Source of the DNA: an uncultured Solirubrobacterales bacterium
GTDB lineage: Bacteria; Actinomycetota; Thermoleophilia; Solirubrobacterales; JACPNS01
Reading direction: 5' to 3'
DNA: 64,000 nucleotides
NCBI GenBank assembly: GCA_937128795.1
Contig: CAKZMQ010000007.1
Span: forward strand, 124,001-188,000
The notes beneath the pieces were generated by a model. That model searched no databases and was not told where the DNA came from. It saw only the letters and a list, made by a program, of their open reading frames with translations. Shown here one piece after another: positions 1 through 7,820 of the stretch; position 1 is the first letter of the stretch, and each line of letters begins with the position of its first letter. Made by a program: the position numbers and the translations under genes.

Positions 1-2
1 AT

Positions 3-956
3 TTTGAGTTCGAGGGCTTCACCGGCGATCTGCCGGCCAGACGGGAGCGCGAGTTCCATGGATGGACGCAGATTTCGATCGGCTGCCGCGAGGTCTGCTC
101 GTATTGCATCGTGCCGTCAACGCGCGGACGCGAGGTGAGCCGCGACCCGAACGACGTGATCGCAGATGTCGCGGCAATGGCCGAGGACGGCGTTCGCGAG
201 ATCACCCTGCTTGGGCAGAACGTCAATTCCTACGGTCGTTCTTTGCCCAAGGAGCAGCGCATCACGTTTGCAGAGCTCCTCCGTGAAGTCGACGCGATCG
301 ACGGCATCGATCGCATCCGTTACACGAGCCCGCACCCCAAAGACATCAAGCTCGACGTGATCGAAGCTCACGCGGAGCTGCCAAGCCTCTGCGAGCACAT
401 TCATCTACCGCTGCAGTCAGGGTCGAGCGCGCTTCTAAAGCGGATGCGTCGCACGTACGACCGCGAGCGATTTACGGACCGGGTGCGGCTGATCCGCGAA
501 TACGTGCCAGACATCTCGCTCTCGACCGACATCATCGTCGGTTTTCCGGGCGAGACGGAAGACGATTTCGCCGAGACACTAGAGGTCGTCGACGAGACAG
601 CATTTGACTCAGCCTTCACGTTCAACTACTCACCCCGACGCGGCACTGAGGCAGCGACGTTCGAGGATCAAGTTCCGCATGAGGTCAAACGAGATCGGAT
701 GGCACGTTTGGTCGATCTCGTTCAACAGCACGCCACCGAGCGGGCGCAACGATTCGTCGGGCGAGATCTTGAGGTTCTCGTCGAGGGTCGATCCCGCAAG
801 GACCCGGACAAGCTGCGCGGACGAACCAGGCACAACAAAGTTGTCAACTTCAACGGTCTTGCGGAGGCCGGAGATATGACCACCGTGAAGGTCACCAGCG
901 CAACCTCGCAGACGCTTGCCGGCGAAGAGCCCCTGCTGGCTCGCGCGTTGGCTTGA
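3..956 (+). CDS. miaB: tRNA-2-methylthio-N6-dimethylallyladenosine synthase MiaB, 5'-truncated by the window edge
   Basis: Radical SAM methylthiotransferase that adds the 2-methylthio group to i6A37 of tRNAs. The reading frame is open from the first bases, so the start and the N-terminal MTTase domain lie outside the window. About 317 residues are visible. The radical-SAM cluster motif CxxxCxxC is intact at visible residues 28, 32 and 35 (GCREVCSYC), followed by the family signature IVPSTRGRE. The C-terminal part (EVLVEGRSRK...GRTRHNKVVNF) is a TRAM RNA-binding domain. The stop overlaps the TTG start of miaA by 4 bp (TTGA), so the two act as an operon making the same tRNA modification: MiaA prenylates A37 and MiaB then thiomethylates it. 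Confidence 0.96.
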   Translation, partial: FEFEGFTGDLPARREREFHGWTQISIGCREVCSYCIVPSTRGREVSRDPNDVIADVAAMAEDGVREITLLGQNVNSYGRSLPKEQRITFAELLREVDAIDGIDRIRYTSPHPKDIKLDVIEAHAELPSLCEHIHLPLQSGSSALLKRMRRTYDRERFTDRVRLIREYVPDISLSTDIIVGFPGETEDDFAETLEVVDETAFDSAFTFNYSPRRGTEAATFEDQVPHEVKRDRMARLVDLVQQHATERAQRFVGRDLEVLVEGRSRKDPDKLRGRTRHNKVVNFNGLAEAGDMTTVKVTSATSQTLAGEEPLLARALA

Positions 957-1894
957 CCACGCTAAATCCGTCTGCCATGGTTGCCGCGCAACTACAGCCA
1001 GCGGTGATCGCGATTTTCGGCCCGACCGGGATCGGCAAGACTGAGATTGCGATTCGGGTTGCCGAGATGTTGCGCGCAGCCGGCGAAGATCCGGTGGCCG
1101 TTTCCGTCGATTCGATGCAGGTCTATCGCGAACTGCCGATACTCACGGGAGTCGCCGACGCCGAGCAACGATCTCGGCTTGAGCATCGCTTGATCGGTCA
1201 TGTTTCCGTCGCAGACAACTATGACGTGGCCACGCATGCGAGGCTGGCTCATGCTGAAATAGACGGGCTCCTCAACGCGGGACGAAGACCAATCGTCGTC
1301 GGCGGGACCGGCCTGTATTTGCGCGCCTCGTTGACTGAACTCGATCTGCTTCCCGCGCCGAACCCCGAAACGCGTGAACGGCTTTCGATCGAGCTTCAAC
1401 AGGATGGCCAAGAAACGCTCTACGCCCGCCTCGAAGCGATGGCTCCGGACATAGCGTCCACTATCGACGCGAACGACCCGCGCCGGACGATACGTGCGCT
1501 TGAGGCGCTCGAGCAGGGCGTTTCGGCGACCGACCGCAGCGAGAACAAACTCTGGACGGAGGACACACGTGTTCCCACGAAGCTGTTCGCACTTGTGATG
1601 GATCGCGACGAGCTGTACTCGCGTGTAGAAACTCGAGTCGATCTAATGGTCGCTGCGGGTGCCGAGCAAGAGGTCCGAGGCGCCGAATCACTCGCGGGCA
1701 AGACGGCGCGTCAGGCGCTTGGCTTCGAGGAATTGCTTGCCGGAGATGTGGAGCGCATGAAAACGAACACTCGGCGCTATGCAAAACGCCAGCTGACGTG
1801 GCTGCGAAAACTCGCGGGAGCGACGGAAATCGACGTCACAGGGCGCTCCGGTGACGACGTCGCTGCCGAAATCGTCGCAGCGGTCACCGATTAG
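953..1894 (+). CDS. miaA: tRNA dimethylallyltransferase MiaA
   Basis: Transfers dimethylallyl from DMAPP to N6 of A37 in tRNAs reading UNN codons, giving the substrate for MiaB just upstream. The P-loop GPTGIGKT is at residues 23-30, followed by the family motif SVDSMQVYRELPILTG and the VVGGTGLYLRA segment. The length, 313 residues, is normal. The annotated start is a TTG overlapping the miaB stop, consistent with translational coupling. An in-frame ATG at 977 would remove eight residues and still keep the P-loop, so either start is possible. Confidence 0.95.
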   Translation: MTTLNPSAMVAAQLQPAVIAIFGPTGIGKTEIAIRVAEMLRAAGEDPVAVSVDSMQVYRELPILTGVADAEQRSRLEHRLIGHVSVADNYDVATHARLAHAEIDGLLNAGRRPIVVGGTGLYLRASLTELDLLPAPNPETRERLSIELQQDGQETLYARLEAMAPDIASTIDANDPRRTIRALEALEQGVSATDRSENKLWTEDTRVPTKLFALVMDRDELYSRVETRVDLMVAAGAEQEVRGAESLAGKTARQALGFEELLAGDVERMKTNTRRYAKRQLTWLRKLAGATEIDVTGRSGDDVAAEIVAAVTD

Positions 1895-1906
1895 ACTGCC
1901 GCGCCG

Positions 1907-2758
1907 ATGAACTTTCAGAAGTGGCAGGCACTCGGCAACGACTACATCATCATCGAACGCAGTGATCTGCCGTTCGAGCTGACTCCTGAACGCGTCGCGC
2001 GTATCTGTCACTACCACTTCGGTCCGGGTGCCGATGGGATCCTTCTGGTCGAGCCGACGGACGATCCAGAACTCGTCGCGAACGTCAGAATCTTCAATCC
2101 CGACGGTTCGGAGGCCGAGCTTTCCGGCAACGGTGTGCGCGAGGCGATTATGTACCTCAGGCGTTCGGGGCAGACCGACGCCGACGAGTTCGCAGTAGGC
2201 ACCGCGGCAGGCGTGATCCGTCCAAAGATCGTCTCCGACACCGAGTGCGAGGTCAACATGGGCCAGGCCTCGCTCACTTCGAAAGACTTTCCCGACGGGC
2301 CCGAAGACGGACGAGGCACGGTCACGGTCAACGGCATAGACATCGAGTTCCAGCACGTTTCCATTGGCAATCCGCAGTGCTCGATCGAGATTCCCGGCGA
2401 AATCAAAAACCTATTGGCGCTTGATCTGCATTCGATCGGGCCGGGTCTGGAACACGATGCGCGTTTCCCAAACCGAACGAACGTATCTTTCTGGCAACAA
2501 ACCGGCGAAAACTCGATCGTCGCGCGGATCTTCGAACGCGGGGTGGGGGAGACTCTGTCCTCCGGCACCGGCGCGACGGGCGCTGCGGTGGCGGCGAAGC
2601 TTCGTGGCGTGCAATCGCCGGTGACGGTCGGCCTCGATGGCGGCGAATTGATCGTTGACATCGACGACGACCTCAACATCACACTCACAGGATGGGCCGT
2701 GCCTGTCTTCGATGGCACGATGACCGACCAATTTCTCAATGAACTGGAGCAGATTTGA
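1907..2758 (+). CDS. dapF: Diaminopimelate epimerase DapF family, both catalytic cysteines replaced by serine
   Basis: By homology this is DapF, which interconverts LL- and meso-diaminopimelate for peptidoglycan and lysine. The family fold motifs are present: FNPDGSEAELSGNG near residues 63-76 and FERGVGETLSSGTGA near 209-223. However, the two positions that carry the acid/base cysteine pair in characterised enzymes are Ser73 and Ser219, read directly from TCC codons. The usual GNPHC motif is GNPQC (residues 155-158 region). Length (283 aa) and the intact frame argue against simple decay. It lies between miaA and dapL and abuts dapL (TGATG), so it shares the DapL pathway context. It may be an active variant, a slower enzyme or a repurposed paralogue. 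Confidence 0.85.
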   Translation: MNFQKWQALGNDYIIIERSDLPFELTPERVARICHYHFGPGADGILLVEPTDDPELVANVRIFNPDGSEAELSGNGVREAIMYLRRSGQTDADEFAVGTAAGVIRPKIVSDTECEVNMGQASLTSKDFPDGPEDGRGTVTVNGIDIEFQHVSIGNPQCSIEIPGEIKNLLALDLHSIGPGLEHDARFPNRTNVSFWQQTGENSIVARIFERGVGETLSSGTGATGAAVAAKLRGVQSPVTVGLDGGELIVDIDDDLNITLTGWAVPVFDGTMTDQFLNELEQI

Positions 2759-3927
2759 TGCAGCACGCCAAGCGGCTTGAGGTGATACCGCCATACCTCT
2801 TCGCCGAACTCGAGAAGAAAATTGCCGACAAGAAGGCAGCCGGGATCGACGTGATCTCGTTGGGTATCGGCGACCCGGACACGCCGACGCCGGAAAACGT
2901 CGTCGCCGCCGCTCAACAGGCGATTGCTGATCCGAGCACGCACCAGTACCCGTCGAACCGCGGACGGGCTGAGTTTCGCGAGGCGATTGCAGGTTTCTAC
3001 CAGCGTCGCTTCGACGTAGCGCTTGACCCCGAGACGGAAGTGATGCCAGCGATCGGTGCGAAGGAGGCGATTTTCAATCTGAACCTCGCGTTCCTCGATC
3101 CCGGCGATGTTGCGCTTGCGTCTGATCCTGGTTATCCGGTCTACACCGGTGGCCCGCTGCTTGTCGGAGCAGAACCGGTACTGATGCCGCTGCTGCCAGA
3201 GCGCGACTTCGCCCCTGACCTATCGGCGATACCCGCCGACAAGCTCGCCAAGGCGAAGATGATCTTCATCAATTATCCGAACAACCCGACGGGAGCGACG
3301 GTGCCCGACGGGTTTTTTGAAGAGGTCATCGAGTTCGCCAAGGCGAATGATCTGCTCGTGGTGCACGATGCCTCCTACACGGAGACCGCATACGACGGCT
3401 ACCGACCACCGAGCTTTCTCGAAACGCCCGGAGCGAAGGATGTCGGGATTGAGGTTTTCTCGCTGTCGAAGGGCTTCAACATGACCGGCTGGCGCGTTGC
3501 CGCGGTCGTCGGCAACGCTGACGCTGTTGCTGCCTACTGGCGTCTGAAAACGAACATCGACTCCGGTTTGTTCGAAGCGGTGCAGCTTGCGGCCGTCGAG
3601 GCGTTGAGCGAAAGAACCGAAGCGAGCGTCTCAGCGATGAATCAAACCTACGCGCGTCGTCGCGACCTCGTTTGCGACGCACTGGCGGAGATCGGCGTAG
3701 ACGTGCAACGTCCGAAAGCCACGATCTACATCTGGGCGCCGGTACCGGAAGGTTTCGACAGCGCCGCCGCCTATTGCGAACACGTTCTTGAAGAATCCGC
3801 CGTCGTGATTTCGCCTGGAGGCGCATACGGCGCCAGCGGCGAAGGCTTCTTCCGAATCTCATTGACAACACCCGACGAACGTCTCACCGAAGCCGTTGAG
3901 CGCCTCCGCTCAACCCTCACCAAATAA
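2758..3927 (+). CDS. dapL: LL-diaminopimelate aminotransferase (DapL), fold-type I PLP enzyme
   Basis: Aminotransferase that makes LL-DAP directly from tetrahydrodipicolinate using glutamate, bypassing the succinylase/acetylase routes. The N-terminus (AKRLEVIPPYLFAELEKKIA...DVISLGIGDPDTPTP) is characteristic of the DapL/aspartate aminotransferase-like branch. The PLP lysine is Lys238 in SLSKGFNMTGWR. NYPNNPTGA and the C-terminal FFRISLT segment with its substrate-binding arginine are present. The ATG at 2758 overlaps the dapF stop as TGATG; a TTG one codon earlier is less likely. The position directly after dapF supports the DAP role over a generic aminotransferase. A strong inverted-repeat terminator follows. 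Confidence 0.88.
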   Translation: MQHAKRLEVIPPYLFAELEKKIADKKAAGIDVISLGIGDPDTPTPENVVAAAQQAIADPSTHQYPSNRGRAEFREAIAGFYQRRFDVALDPETEVMPAIGAKEAIFNLNLAFLDPGDVALASDPGYPVYTGGPLLVGAEPVLMPLLPERDFAPDLSAIPADKLAKAKMIFINYPNNPTGATVPDGFFEEVIEFAKANDLLVVHDASYTETAYDGYRPPSFLETPGAKDVGIEVFSLSKGFNMTGWRVAAVVGNADAVAAYWRLKTNIDSGLFEAVQLAAVEALSERTEASVSAMNQTYARRRDLVCDALAEIGVDVQRPKATIYIWAPVPEGFDSAAAYCEHVLEESAVVISPGGAYGASGEGFFRISLTTPDERLTEAVERLRSTLTK

Positions 3928-3937
3928 CACAACTTCG

Positions 3938-3973
3938 TAAAACAAGGTTCCCCAAAAAGGGAACCTTGTTTTA
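3938..3973. terminator. Perfect 15-bp inverted repeat, terminator after dapL
   Basis: A 15-bp perfect stem (3938-3952 pairing with 3959-3973) closes a 6-nt loop (CAAAAA). The stem is A/T-rich on its outer side, so a T-run (GTTTTA) follows the GGAACC core, and its mirror gives an A-run upstream. It sits 11 bp after the dapL stop and ends the miaB-miaA-dapF-dapL unit before hflX. Confidence 0.85.
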
Positions 3974-3990
3974 CATATCGGCGTTAGGCT

Positions 3991-5352
3991 GTGTTTGTGC
4001 CTATGCGGGTGGCTTCTAATGGATACAACGGCGACGGACGCCAGCGCGACAAGCGGTCGAGCTATGGCGACGGTATTCGCAATCCGCGGGCCAAGCAGCG
4101 TGCGCTCTGTATCGCGTCTACCGTGGACGAACCGGAGCTTGCCGAACTTCGCGAACTGTTGCGGACGGCGGGTGTGGCGGTCGCGGGCGAGATGACCCAG
4201 CGCCGAGAGGAACCAGACCCAAACACCTATTTCGGCAAGGGCAAGCTCGTCGAGCTCAAGGCCGCCATCAAAGAGAGCGGCGCAAACGTGATCGCCTGCG
4301 ACGACGAACTGCTGCCGCGCCAAGCGCGAAACCTCGAAGAGGCGGTCGGGATCTCGGTGGTCGACCGCACTGAGATCATCCTCGACATCTTTGCCGGTCA
4401 TGCCCGCAGCGCCGAGGGCAAGCTCCAGGTTGAGCTGGCCCAGCTGGAATACAACCTTTCGCGCATGCGTGGACTGTGGACGCACCTCGAACGACTCGGA
4501 GCCGGAATCGGTACTCGTGGTCCAGGTGAGTCTCAGATCGAGACCGACCGCCGCCTTGCGCGGGATCGGATCACAGCGCTCCGTCGCCGGCTCGAGGAAA
4601 TGCGTTCGGCAAGAGAGGTGCAGCGTCGCGAGCGCGAGCGCAAGACGATCGCGACGGTCGCGTTGGCTGGCTACACGAACGCCGGAAAATCCAGCATCCT
4701 GAACACGCTGACCGGTTCCGAGGTAACGGTGCGAGACCGACTCTTCGAAACGCTTGACCCCACGACGCGGACGCTCGAGGTCGAAGGGCGAACGGTCCTT
4801 CTGACCGACACCGTCGGATTCATTCGCAAGCTCCCTCACCAGTTGGTCGACGCCTTCGCATCGACGCTCGAAGAGGCATACTCCGCCGAACTCGTTTTGC
4901 ACGTCGTTGATGCATCGATGGAGGAGGACGAGTTGGGCGAGATGATCGTTGCCGTGGACGACGTCCTCGCAGAGATCGGCGTCGTCGAGCAGGACTCGCA
5001 CCTGGTGCTCAACAAGAACGACCTCGTCGATGATCGTCGCAAGCAAGAACTCCGGTACCGACACCCCGAGGCATCGTTGGTCTCGGCGACCAGCGGCGAA
5101 GGATTGGACGAACTGCGCGAGACGATCTCCGCGAAGCTGTCGGCGAAACTCGTGCAGGTCGAGCTACTCGTCCCGTATTCATCCGGCGAAATCATCGACA
5201 CCCTCCATCAGCAAGCCGCCGACCTCAAGCGAGACGACCGCGCCGACGGCGTTCACGTTCTCGCGAAGCTGCCGGCTCCATTGGCCGCGCGGTTGGAACG
5301 ATTCGTAGTGGACTCAATCTCTACCAACGGCCACGCACACAGCGCTGCCTGA
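3991..5352 (+). CDS. hflX: GTPase HflX
   Basis: Ribosome-associated GTPase of the Obg-HflX group that splits or rescues stalled 70S ribosomes under stress. The N-terminal HflX domain has the glycine-rich NTYFGKGKL motif and the linker signature RGPGESQIETDRR. The G domain follows: G1 GYTNAGKSS, G3 DTVGF, G4 NKND. Length (453 aa) is typical. The longest start is GTG at 3991; an ATG at 4003 is equally plausible because the extreme N-terminus is not conserved. It begins right after the dapL terminator, so it probably has its own promoter. Confidence 0.95.
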   Translation: MFVPMRVASNGYNGDGRQRDKRSSYGDGIRNPRAKQRALCIASTVDEPELAELRELLRTAGVAVAGEMTQRREEPDPNTYFGKGKLVELKAAIKESGANVIACDDELLPRQARNLEEAVGISVVDRTEIILDIFAGHARSAEGKLQVELAQLEYNLSRMRGLWTHLERLGAGIGTRGPGESQIETDRRLARDRITALRRRLEEMRSAREVQRRERERKTIATVALAGYTNAGKSSILNTLTGSEVTVRDRLFETLDPTTRTLEVEGRTVLLTDTVGFIRKLPHQLVDAFASTLEEAYSAELVLHVVDASMEEDELGEMIVAVDDVLAEIGVVEQDSHLVLNKNDLVDDRRKQELRYRHPEASLVSATSGEGLDELRETISAKLSAKLVQVELLVPYSSGEIIDTLHQQAADLKRDDRADGVHVLAKLPAPLAARLERFVVDSISTNGHAHSAA

Positions 5353-5366
5353 TTTCCGCCCGCCGG

Positions 5367-5825
5367 ATGGCGTCCGGTATCGTGCCGCAGGTCTTGGAGC
5401 TTCGCTACATCAAACTTCGTCCGGACGCGACCGTCCCGACGCAGGCGCACGACGGCGACGCGGGCAGCGATGTCTATGCCGTGGAAGCAGCCGAGCTACC
5501 GCCCGGCGGCCGCGCTCAGGTTGCGACTGGTATCGCTGTGGCAATACCGGACGGTTGTGCGGGGCTCATTTTGCCTCGCTCGGGCTTGGCTCACAAGCAC
5601 GGCATTACGCTGACCAACACGCCCGGTCTGATCGATTCCGGTTACCGCGGCGAGTTACGGGTTTTGCTGCTCAACACCGACCGCGAAAAATCGTTCTCGG
5701 TCGAACCGGGGGACCGCATCGCCCAGTTGGTGATCGTCAACTATGTCCCACCGCGGTGGACCGAAGTCGAGGAGTTTGATCAAACGGTCCGCGGTGGAGG
5801 CGGGTTCGGGTCGACGGGCACCTGA
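5367..5825 (+). CDS. dut: Deoxyuridine 5'-triphosphate nucleotidohydrolase (dUTPase)
   Basis: Homotrimeric dUTPase that hydrolyses dUTP to dUMP and PPi, keeping uracil out of DNA. All five family motifs are present in order: DAGSDVYA, PRSGLA, GLIDSGYRGE, DRIAQLVI and the C-terminal RGGGGFGSTG arm. The length is 152 aa. The gene starts 14 bp after hflX on the same strand and is probably cotranscribed. Its 3' end overlaps the convergent antiporter gene by 46 bp. Confidence 0.96.
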   Translation: MASGIVPQVLELRYIKLRPDATVPTQAHDGDAGSDVYAVEAAELPPGGRAQVATGIAVAIPDGCAGLILPRSGLAHKHGITLTNTPGLIDSGYRGELRVLLLNTDREKSFSVEPGDRIAQLVIVNYVPPRWTEVEEFDQTVRGGGGFGSTGT

Positions 5826-7036
5826 TCGTCGGTCTCGTTTGCCGCGGAACGGATCAAGAACGGAGCCAGCAAGGTCGTGAGGATCGACATTCCCACGACG
5901 ACGGCGAAAATGTCAGCCTCGATCACACCCTGCGAAAAGCCGAGCCCAGCGACGATGATTCCAACCTCGCCGCGCGGGACCATGCCGGCGCTGACGATCT
6001 TGCGATCACGCCTGATCATGCCGATCGTCCCGATCCAGGCACCGGCATACTTCGTGACGATTGCAAGAAGTGTTATTCCAACCAGCAGCAGGTCGGTCTC
6101 GAGACTCGCGAACTCGGAAATATCGATCTGGGCTCCGATCACGGCGAAAAAGAACGGCCCGAAGAACGCGTAGAGCGGCGCGACTTCGCTTTCGATTGAG
6201 TTCTGATCGCGTGTCTCGGCGATGATCATTCCCGCAAGGAATGCGCCGATGACGGCCGCAAGCCCGATCTCTGAGGCAAGCACGGCGAACCCGAGACAGA
6301 TGATGACCGCGGGCAGAAGCGGGGAGTCCGCGAACCGAGGTGACTCGAGCAGCTGCGGACGATCGCGCAGAATCTTTGCTCCGCCGAGTCCGAAGAAACC
6401 GAGAAAGAGTGCAGACAGGCCGATCAAAAGCGCAAGCTCCCCGATCTGCACGCCGCCCTCGGATGCGACTCCGGTAGCAATCGCCAGGAACACCAGCGCA
6501 AGGATGTCGTCCAGCACAGCCGCACTCAGGATCGTGCGACCGGCGACGCCGTCGTGAATGTTCAATTCGATCATGATCGCCGAGGTGATGCCCACGCTCG
6601 TGGCGGCGAGTGCGGCACCGATGAACAGCGCGGTTGCTGTGGAGGCACCGGCCGCCAGTGCCAGACCAAGTCCGGCGCCGGCCGGAATCACCACGCCGAG
6701 CACTCCGACGCGAGTCGCGGACTTGCCCACCGATCGAACGTCTCCAATTTTTGTTTCGAGCCCAACCCAGAACAACAGAAAGATCACGCCGAGCTCGGCG
6801 AATACCTGAACCACCGTGTCGAGTTCGACCAGTGCGAGAACCGATGGTCCGACGATCGCGCCAGCGAGGATCTCACCGACCACGACAGGCTGGTGGATTC
6901 GCCTGAACAGCTCCTCGCCGGCCTTGGCCGCGACCAGCAGCGTGAAAAGCGCCAGCAGCGCAGTGGTGACATCGGCAGAGCCAGCGGCTATAGGAAGGTT
7001 CACGTTGATGTAGGCAATTCTTTCAGCTTGCGCCAA
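5780..7036 (-). CDS. CPA2-family monovalent cation/proton antiporter
   Basis: Integral membrane antiporter of the CPA2 (KefB/NapA-like) family exchanging Na+ or K+ for H+. About 12 hydrophobic segments are visible. Family landmarks include QPVVVGEILAGAIVGPS near the N-terminus, the ALAATSVGITSAIMIEL segment, and the adjacent aspartates in AVLDDILALVFLAI that match the ion-binding pair. There is no C-terminal TrkA-N domain; the protein ends about 20 residues after the last helix (418 aa total). The called start is TTG, overlapping the end of gatD by 14 bp; an internal GTG (INVNLP) is a possible alternative. It lies downstream of murT-gatD and may be cotranscribed. Confidence 0.88.
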   Translation of the reverse strand: MAQAERIAYINVNLPIAAGSADVTTALLALFTLLVAAKAGEELFRRIHQPVVVGEILAGAIVGPSVLALVELDTVVQVFAELGVIFLLFWVGLETKIGDVRSVGKSATRVGVLGVVIPAGAGLGLALAAGASTATALFIGAALAATSVGITSAIMIELNIHDGVAGRTILSAAVLDDILALVFLAIATGVASEGGVQIGELALLIGLSALFLGFFGLGGAKILRDRPQLLESPRFADSPLLPAVIICLGFAVLASEIGLAAVIGAFLAGMIIAETRDQNSIESEVAPLYAFFGPFFFAVIGAQIDISEFASLETDLLLVGITLLAIVTKYAGAWIGTIGMIRRDRKIVSAGMVPRGEVGIIVAGLGFSQGVIEADIFAVVVGMSILTTLLAPFLIRSAANETDDQVPVDPNPPPPRTV

Positions 7037-7820
7037 CTCGCTTGGCCAGGCGAGACTTTAATCCATGCGATTTCTGCGACGCGCGCAGTGCGCTTTGGTG
7101 AGCTAGGTCTTCCAGGCGATCGTCGAGCGGCGGTAGGTCGTCTGCGAAGTTCAGTGCAAGTTTCAGCAGGTGGTCCGCAAACCAGACGTTCTTCGGCAGC
7201 AGCGGACCGTGCAGGTATGTACCGAAGACGTTTTTACGACGAACTCCTTCGAAACCGTCCTTGCCGTTGTTGCCGAACCCGCTCACTACGCGTCCGAGTG
7301 GCTGGCAATCGCCATCAAGATACGTACGACCGCCGTGATTCTCGAAGCCCGCGAGCGTGCGCGTTCGCCCATCGACAGAGACCTCAATCGTGACGTTGCC
7401 GATCAGCCGCGGGCCGGGTTCGCGAACGGTTCGCAGGTCGACAATTCCGAGTCCATCGATGCGGCGGTCATCAAGCTCGTAGTACTCACCGAGCAGTTGG
7501 TATCCACCACAGACCGCGAGGATTACCTTGCCAGATTCGGCTGCGGTCGCCAACGAATCGCGCTTCGTCTTGCGCATGTCGTCGGCGATCTGAATCTGAT
7601 CATTGTCTTGTCCGCCACCGATGTAATAGAGATCGTGGGCGTCAGGGTCGATCGAATCGCCGTCGTCCACTGCGGTCAGTTGAAAACCGAAACCATGGCG
7701 CGCACAGCGTTGCTGCAGAACCATCAGGTTGCCGCGATCCGCATAAATATTCATGCGTGACGGATAGAGAGCGCAAACTCTGAGAGTCGTTTCGGCGGAC
7801 GCCGCCCGTTTATCGGACAT
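7023..7820 (-). CDS. gatD: Lipid II isoglutaminyl synthase, glutaminase subunit GatD
   Basis: Glutaminase partner of MurT. It releases ammonia from glutamine so that the alpha-carboxyl of D-Glu in lipid II becomes D-isoglutamine. It is a class I (triad) amidotransferase of the CobB/CobQ-like type. The nucleophile is Cys104 in AVCGGYQLLG and the catalytic His is His204 in TYLHGPLL, numbered from the ATG at 7820. That ATG overlaps the murT stop (TGATG). A longer form with seven extra residues from 7841 is possible but less likely given the coupling. The C-terminus (residues ~225-265) is basic. Confidence 0.93.
   Translation of the reverse strand: MSDKRAASAETTLRVCALYPSRMNIYADRGNLMVLQQRCARHGFGFQLTAVDDGDSIDPDAHDLYYIGGGQDNDQIQIADDMRKTKRDSLATAAESGKVILAVCGGYQLLGEYYELDDRRIDGLGIVDLRTVREPGPRLIGNVTIEVSVDGRTRTLAGFENHGGRTYLDGDCQPLGRVVSGFGNNGKDGFEGVRRKNVFGTYLHGPLLPKNVWFADHLLKLALNFADDLPPLDDRLEDLAHQSALRASQKSHGLKSRLAKRVGAS

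Noticed and set aside
2011..2943. Long minus-strand open frame across dapF and dapL
   Set aside because: Shadow of two well-supported plus-strand genes; serine/proline/arginine-rich with no family resemblance.
3910..5064. 384-aa minus-strand frame opposite hflX
   Set aside because: Antisense shadow of hflX; composition typical of reverse-complement coding in GC-rich DNA, no motif.
6554..7393. 279-aa plus-strand frame opposite the antiporter and gatD
   Set aside because: Runs across the junction of two real minus-strand genes and has no domain.
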